Origin: Actinomycetota bacterium
Lineage (GTDB): Bacteria; Actinomycetota; Actinomycetes; S36-B12
NCBI GenBank assembly: GCA_026392575.1
Contig: JAPLBU010000145.1
Coordinates: 1 to 9,038 of the forward strand
Direction: 5' to 3'
Length of the DNA: 9,038 bases
Below, piece by piece: positions 5,310 through 9,038 of the stretch. Under the pieces are notes generated by a model. The model was given only the letters and a program-made list of their open reading frames with translations, did no database searches and was not told the origin of the DNA. The stretch's first letter is position 1. Each line of letters opens with the position of its first letter. The position numbers and the translations under genes were made by a program.

Positions 5310-6688
5310 TCGAGTGCGCTGCGAGCCGGAACGCTGAGCACGCCGGACGACGTGTTGGTCAGCGTGCTCAATGCGGATTCGCCGGCATCAAAGGTCACGG
5401 TGACAGGGATACTGCCGGTCGTGACAATGCGGGTACCGGAATCAGCGGACACCTCGATATGCACGGGCTGATCACCGACCCCGGAGGTCGTGAACGTCAC
5501 TTCCTGCCACGGCAGTCTTGGTCCGTCAAGCGAGACGCGAACGGGCACTCCCGCCTCGCTTGCGTTCGGGATGATGGTCAGCGCACTCGGGGGACGCACG
5601 TAGACGAGTGTGCCGTATCCGATGCCGTCGTCGTCGATGTGCTGAACCACGTATCCGTCGGGCGGAATGCCTGGGCCCGCGGTATTGAGCACGACCCCTG
5701 TGCCGGTGATGACCAGATCAACCTCCGTCGACGTATCCGCGCTCGTTGCGACCACTGCGAGGGCGAAAGCGTTCTCGTCGGGATCGTCGGAGAACGGAGC
5801 CGTGAAGTCCTCCATCCGCACGGACATGGGCGTGTACTCGAGCCCGCCTGCGCCGACTCCTGTCCAGCCTCCATCCGCATCAGGATTGTCGGACGCCGTT
5901 GACTGGTAGTGCCATTGCTCGTTGGATGCATCGACGAGGACTCGGCCTGCCTGACCTGGGTGGTTCGAGTCGTAGACCCAGACCGAGAAGTACGGCTGGG
6001 CGTAAGTCACCGCAAACGGGGTCAACGAGTGCGCCCCCTGATTCGAGTAGACCCCCATCGTGTTCGCGGTGCCTTGTCGCAGGCCGGTGACGACATCGGT
6101 GACGATCCGGGACGGTAGGAGTGTCCGAGAGGCCGACGCTGCAGACGCGACCTCGGGCATCAACTGCGTCGCCCACCAGTAGTTGATGCCTGCGATAAGC
6201 GCGGGGTGCTCCTTCGCGAGATCACTCGCCGTCTGAGCGCCTGGGTCGACCTGCGCGGCCGTCTCGAGTCCGGTGAAGAAGCGTTCGGCCTGAACCGACA
6301 TGCCCTCGCATCGGCCGTTGGCGAGTAGCTCGTTCATCTGTGCTGCCCACTGAACGGCCGCGGGTCGGGGTGCGCATGTGGCAGAGGTGATGTCGATGCA
6401 GACATTCCTAGCTCCGAACAGGGCCACGAGTGTGTCGATGGCGATGTCATCACCGTTCGACGTCCCGGCCCAGTTGGGGAAGCTGAAACCGTGCGGATCA
6501 GGTCGAAATCCGGTGTCCACGCACGTCGTCGGCGTTGGCATTCCCTCGATGGTTGCAGCGGGTGTCGACGTGCAATCGAGGGTTGACGGGCTCAGGCGGG
6601 GATTCATGAGACGTGAAACGGCAATGAAGCCGACGGCAAGGGCGATCAGCACAGCGATCGTGAGGGTAATCAGTCGCGTGCGGCGCAC
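5306..6688 (-). CDS. Exported, membrane-anchored protein with papain-like Cys/His/Asp motifs
   Basis: A 460-residue protein with no name I can give. Residues 5-27 form one hydrophobic segment after MRRTR, with no lipobox or clear AxA site, so it is probably a signal anchor with the rest outside. The middle has three blocks that resemble a family of uncharacterised papain-like cysteine proteins: GRCEGMSV with Cys127, GAHSLTPFAV with His220, and WVYDSNHPG with Asp240/Asn242. These would be nucleophile, base and orienting residue; this is recognised from memory and unproven. The other four cysteines (39, 56, 97, 105) could pair and leave Cys127 free. Residues from about 280 on look like beta-rich, Thr/Ser/Val-rich domains without cysteine. 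The GTG start at 6688 has AGGGG 7 bases upstream. It follows the lipoprotein gene by 16 bases, implying an operon. Third-position G/C is only 34 of the first 49 codons. Confidence 0.8.
   Translation of the reverse strand: MRRTRLITLTIAVLIALAVGFIAVSRLMNPRLSPSTLDCTSTPAATIEGMPTPTTCVDTGFRPDPHGFSFPNWAGTSNGDDIAIDTLVALFGARNVCIDITSATCAPRPAAVQWAAQMNELLANGRCEGMSVQAERFFTGLETAAQVDPGAQTASDLAKEHPALIAGINYWWATQLMPEVASAASASRTLLPSRIVTDVVTGLRQGTANTMGVYSNQGAHSLTPFAVTYAQPYFSVWVYDSNHPGQAGRVLVDASNEQWHYQSTASDNPDADGGWTGVGAGGLEYTPMSVRMEDFTAPFSDDPDENAFALAVVATSADTSTEVDLVITGTGVVLNTAGPGIPPDGYVVQHIDDDGIGYGTLVYVRPPSALTIIPNASEAGVPVRVSLDGPRLPWQEVTFTTSGVGDQPVHIEVSADSGTRIVTTGSIPVTVTFDAGESALSTLTNTSSGVLSVPARSALD
5335..5370. terminator. 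Possible bidirectional terminator stem inside the convergent gene end
   Basis: TGAGCACGC (5335-5343) and GCGTGCTCA (5362-5370) are perfect 9-base inverted arms around an 18-base loop, 26 bases past the potC stop and inside the 3' end of the minus-strand gene. A second, overlapping dyad (ACGCTG at 5331-5336, CAGCGT at 5360-5365) competes with it. No U-tract occurs on either side. It is the best candidate for ending both convergent transcripts, because there is no intergenic space. The long loop and coding location keep confidence low. Confidence 0.3.
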
Positions 6689-6704
6689 TCGTCAGCCCCT
6701 GGAG

Positions 6705-7244
6705 CTAGCAGTCGCGGTCGTTGACCTTGCCGGTCTTCGGCAGCTTGGTGTGGCAGAAGATAGTCGTCTCATCGGTGGTGACGTTTCCGTTCAACGACGT
6801 CAAGTTCACGTCGGACAGGTTGGCACCCGTGAGGTCTAGAGTTCCCGATCCGAGGTCGCCCAGCGTGATGGTCGCGCGTCGCATGTCGGCACCGTGCAGA
6901 GTGATATCGCCGCCACCGGCGAAAGCCACTCGTGACGACGTCAGTTTCGCGCCGCTCACATCAACAACGCCCTCTGGCTGGAACAGCACGTAGCGGTTCG
7001 ACATCACGAGGTCAGGACAGGTGATCGGTGCGCTGAAGTACAACTGCTGAGCATTGGCATCAAGGCCGCAGTCGGACTGGACCGCGAACTGGTCGTCGAG
7101 GAAGACGTCGGTGCTGCCCTTGACCGAAGCGCTTGCCGCGGGTGCGGACGTGGTCGTGGCGGTGTCGGAACCGCTGCATCCGGTCGTGGTCATGGCCAAG
7201 CCGCAGATGGCTGCGGAGACTGCGATGCGTGTTCGGGTATTCAC
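6705..7244 (-). CDS. Secreted pentapeptide-repeat-like lipoprotein
   Basis: A 179-residue exported protein of unknown function. The N-terminus is a lipoprotein signal: NTRTR, a short hydrophobic stretch, then TTGC with Cys23 as the probable lipidated residue (Thr at -3 is a weak lipobox), followed by a Ser/Thr/Ala linker. From about residue 95 the sequence runs in five-residue steps with a hydrophobic or small residue in register (VSGAKL, LHGADM, LTGANLSDVNL), as in pentapeptide right-handed beta-helices, though the repeat is loose. The end, FCHTKLPKTGKVNDRDC, resembles the FC-T-MPDG-----C ending I remember from exported actinobacterial pentapeptide proteins, where the two Cys may bond. I chose GTG 7244 because GGGGG lies 6 bases upstream and the signal peptide then starts cleanly. 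The in-frame ATG at 7271 would add nine residues (PEECWG...) that spoil it. The open frame continues far upstream over purF, which is a GC artefact. Confidence 0.75.
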   Translation of the reverse strand: MNTRTRIAVSAAICGLAMTTTGCSGSDTATTTSAPAASASVKGSTDVFLDDQFAVQSDCGLDANAQQLYFSAPITCPDLVMSNRYVLFQPEGVVDVSGAKLTSSRVAFAGGGDITLHGADMRRATITLGDLGSGTLDLTGANLSDVNLTSLNGNVTTDETTIFCHTKLPKTGKVNDRDC

Positions 7245-7331
7245 GATGTGCCCCCAGCACTCTTCCGGCATGGCTTGCCGTGGCTCCATTCTCGCTCGGG
7301 ATGGGGTCGGTGGAAGCAGTCGAAGGTCCCG

Positions 7332-7343
7332 TAGGCTGTGGAC
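7332..7343 (+). promoter_or_regulatory. Candidate -10 element TAGGCT for purF, suggesting a leaderless mRNA
   Basis: TAGGCT (7332-7337) fits the actinobacterial TAnnnT -10 pattern. It ends 6 bases before the GTG at 7344, so transcription would begin at or next to the start codon. I see no clear -35 box 17-18 bases upstream. The alternative reading is that GTAGG (7331-7335) is a weak Shine-Dalgarno for the same GTG. The 99-base space at 7245-7343 separates the divergent lipoprotein gene and purF and must hold promoters for both strands. Confidence 0.45.
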
Positions 7344-8903
7344 GTGCCCCGCGGTGATGGACTCCTGTCCCACGATCTGCTTCCCGGCGAGAAGGGGCCG
7401 CAGGATGCCTGCGGTGTCTTCGGGGTCTGGGCACCCGGCGATGAGGTCGCCAAACTGGCCTATTTCGGGCTCTACGCACTGCAGCACCGCGGCCAGGAGT
7501 CGGCTGGAATCGCGGTCAGCGACGGTTCCCGCATCGTGGTCTACAAGGACATGGGGCTCGTGTCGCAGGTCTTCACCGAGGCCAGCTTGGAGTCCCTGCA
7601 CGGGCACGTGGCGATCGGCCACACCCGTTACTCCACCACCGGTTCCAGTATCTGGGAGAACGCCCAGCCGACCTTCCGCGCCACCGCCACGGGCCATCTC
7701 GCGCTGGGACACAACGGCAACCTGACCAACACCCCTGAGTTGCGTGCCCGCCTGGCCGAGCTGGCCAGCCTGTCCGGCGAACTCCCGCTCGACACCCGCA
7801 TGCAGGCCACCAGTGACACCGACACGTTGGCCGCACTCATCGCCTCGCACGCCGATCTCACGATCGAGGCCGCCGCCCTGACAGAGCTGCCCTATGTCCG
7901 GGGTGCCTTCTCCCTCGTGTTCATGGACGACGACGCGCTCTACGGTGCACGTGATCCCCAGGGCATCCGCCCACTCGTCCTCGGCCGCCTCGAGCGCGGC
8001 TGGGTGATCGCCAGCGAGACCGCAGCCCTCGACATCGTCGGTGCTTCCTTCGTCCGCGAAGTCGAGCCGGGTGAACTGATCGTCATCGACGAGAACGGCC
8101 TGCGCTCGAGCCGATTCGCCGAAGCGGACCCGAAGGGCTGCCTGTTCGAGTTCGTCTACCTGGCACGCCCCGACACCAGCATCTCCGGCCGCGGGGTGCA
8201 GGCGGTGCGCGTCGAGACAGGCCGCCGGCTCGCCCGCGAGCATGGCGTGGACGCCGACCTCGTGATCCCGGTGCCCGAGTCGGGCCGTTACGCCGCCATC
8301 GGCTACGCGCAGGAGTCCGGCATCCCGTTCGCCGAGGGCCTGGTCAAGAACGCCTACGTCGGCCGTACGTTCATCCAGCCGTCGCAGTCGATCCGGCAGC
8401 TCGGCATCCGGCTCAAGCTGAACCCGCTCCGCGATGTCATCGCGGGCCAGCGGCTCGTCGTCGTCGACGACTCGATCGTGCGCGGCAACACGCAGCGGGC
8501 GCTGGTGCGCATGCTGCGCGAGGCGGGTGCACGCGAGGTGCACGTGCGGATCTCGAGCCCGCCGGTGAAGTGGCCGTGCTTCTACGGCATCGACTTCGCC
8601 AGCCGCGCCGAGCTCATCGCGAACGGCCTGACCGTCGACGGGATCTGCACCTCCATCGGCGCCGACTCTCTTGCCTTCGTCGATCTCGATCAGCTGATCG
8701 AGGCGACCACGGTCGCGAAGGACAAGCTCTGCCGGGCCTGCTTCGACGGCACCTACCCCATCGGCGTGCCGGAGCCGGAGATGCTGGGCAAGCACGTGCT
8801 CGAGGGCATCGAACGTCGCGTCATCGACGGCATGCCGGCTGACACCGAGGGCGTCACCACGCTGATCGGCGGCGGTGCCTCGGATTCCCTTGGCCGACCA
8901 TGA
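7344..8903 (+). CDS. purF: Amidophosphoribosyltransferase (PurF), Fe-S type with propeptide
   Basis: A 519-residue enzyme for the committed first step of purine synthesis: PRPP plus glutamine to phosphoribosylamine. A 22-residue propeptide (PRGDGLLSHDLLPGEKG...) precedes Cys23, the glutaminase nucleophile exposed by cleavage, in CGVFGVWAPG. LYALQHRGQESAG, GHTRYSTTG and GHNGNL complete the Ntn-hydrolase domain. The PRPP loop VVVDDSIVRGNT is at residues 372-383. Cys266, Cys412, Cys463 and Cys466 match the number and nearly the spacing of the four [4Fe-4S] ligands of B. subtilis PurF (236, 382, 437, 440 as I recall), indicating an oxygen-sensitive, purine-nucleotide-inhibited enzyme. I chose GTG 7344 over GTG 7338 because PRGDG follows directly, as in remembered Streptomyces PurF (MPRGDG). 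It overlaps purM by ATGA and is separated from the other purine genes by the transporter and minus-strand block. Confidence 0.96.
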   Translation: MPRGDGLLSHDLLPGEKGPQDACGVFGVWAPGDEVAKLAYFGLYALQHRGQESAGIAVSDGSRIVVYKDMGLVSQVFTEASLESLHGHVAIGHTRYSTTGSSIWENAQPTFRATATGHLALGHNGNLTNTPELRARLAELASLSGELPLDTRMQATSDTDTLAALIASHADLTIEAAALTELPYVRGAFSLVFMDDDALYGARDPQGIRPLVLGRLERGWVIASETAALDIVGASFVREVEPGELIVIDENGLRSSRFAEADPKGCLFEFVYLARPDTSISGRGVQAVRVETGRRLAREHGVDADLVIPVPESGRYAAIGYAQESGIPFAEGLVKNAYVGRTFIQPSQSIRQLGIRLKLNPLRDVIAGQRLVVVDDSIVRGNTQRALVRMLREAGAREVHVRISSPPVKWPCFYGIDFASRAELIANGLTVDGICTSIGADSLAFVDLDQLIEATTVAKDKLCRACFDGTYPIGVPEPEMLGKHVLEGIERRVIDGMPADTEGVTTLIGGGASDSLGRP

Positions 8904-9038
8904 CCGCGTCGTACGCGGCGGCGGGCGTCGATGTAGAGGCGGGTGAGCGGGCGGTTGCACTGATGCGCGCATCGATCGCCTCGACCCAGCGCCCTGAGGT
9001 CGTCGGGGAGTTCGGCGGGTTTGCGGGACTGTTCGACA
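8900..9038 (+). CDS. purM: Phosphoribosylformylglycinamidine cyclo-ligase (PurM), N-terminal fragment
   Basis: The first 46 residues of AIR synthetase, which closes the imidazole ring from FGAM using ATP (step 5 of purine synthesis). The start SYAAAGVDVEAGERAV is diagnostic (usual form SYAAAGVDIEAGDRAV), and the fragment ends at GGFAGLFD, another conserved block. The ATG at 8900 overlaps the purF TGA as ATGA, so translation is coupled. The gene runs off the window's right edge. Confidence 0.94.
   Translation, partial: MTASYAAAGVDVEAGERAVALMRASIASTQRPEVVGEFGGFAGLFD

Noticed and set aside
3713..5902. A 729-codon open frame on the plus strand across both permeases and into the minus-strand gene.
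   Set aside because: It runs in a different frame from the two intact permeases. It is rich in Arg, Pro, His and Asp with no hydrophobic core or family motif, which is typical of a shadow frame in GC-rich DNA, and it also crosses a convergent gene boundary.
7338..7343. GTG at 7338 as the purF start.
   Set aside because: It adds only two residues. The 7344 GTG matches the PRGDG start seen in related PurF proteins and fits both a leaderless layout and the GTAGG spacing.
1082..7343. The inserted block as a mobile element or defence island.
   Set aside because: There is no integrase, transposase, terminal repeat, tRNA or toxin-antitoxin gene, and four of the six genes are an ordinary solute importer.
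7245..8972. A long minus-strand extension of the lipoprotein frame lying antisense to all of purF.
   Set aside because: purF is complete and unmistakable on the plus strand. The extension is low-complexity Arg/Ala/Asp/Gly sequence, and the lipoprotein has its own signal peptide and ribosome site at 7244.

Overview
The window is one stretch of chromosome from a high-GC actinobacterium. The evidence is GTG starts, strong third-position G/C in the core genes, the Bacillus/actinobacterial single-chain PurL, an Fe-S type PurF with a cleavable propeptide that closely resembles remembered Streptomyces PurF proteins, and the small actinobacterial 'bacterial SCP orthologue' gene that usually sits beside purF. 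I cannot assign a genus.

Layout. (1) 1-1081, plus strand: the last third of purL, then a small SCP-like gene starting on purL's stop codon. (2) 1082-1229: a 148-base leader that is dense in inverted repeats. (3) 1230-5309, plus strand: a complete four-gene ABC importer of the spermidine/putrescine (PotABCD) class, in the order ATPase, lipoprotein binding protein, permease, permease. A strong hairpin lies between the ATPase and binding-protein genes. (4) 5306-7244, minus strand: two exported-protein genes forming a likely operon. The first is a pentapeptide-like lipoprotein. The second is a membrane-anchored protein with Cys/His/Asp motifs resembling a papain-like peptidase family. The last gene's stop overlaps the potC stop within one CTAG. 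(5) 7344-9038, plus strand: purF, then the start of purM overlapping it by ATGA.

How the parts relate. purL, the SCP gene, purF and purM belong to the purine biosynthesis cluster: PurF catalyses step 1, PurL step 4 and PurM step 5 of IMP synthesis. In many actinobacteria the SCP gene and purF are close together. Here about 6.2 kb carrying six genes separates them. The importer probably brings in polyamines or a similar cationic solute: its binding protein keeps two Trp and one Asp at the same spacing as three polyamine-contacting residues of E. coli PotD. The two minus-strand genes have clearly more relaxed third-position composition than the permeases, which fits a different history or weaker expression.

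Most of the window is ordinary core metabolism and transport. The parts that deserve attention are the putative exported cysteine-hydrolase/pentapeptide-lipoprotein pair and the structured leader upstream of potA. I found no CRISPR array, tRNA, rRNA, insertion sequence or phage gene.
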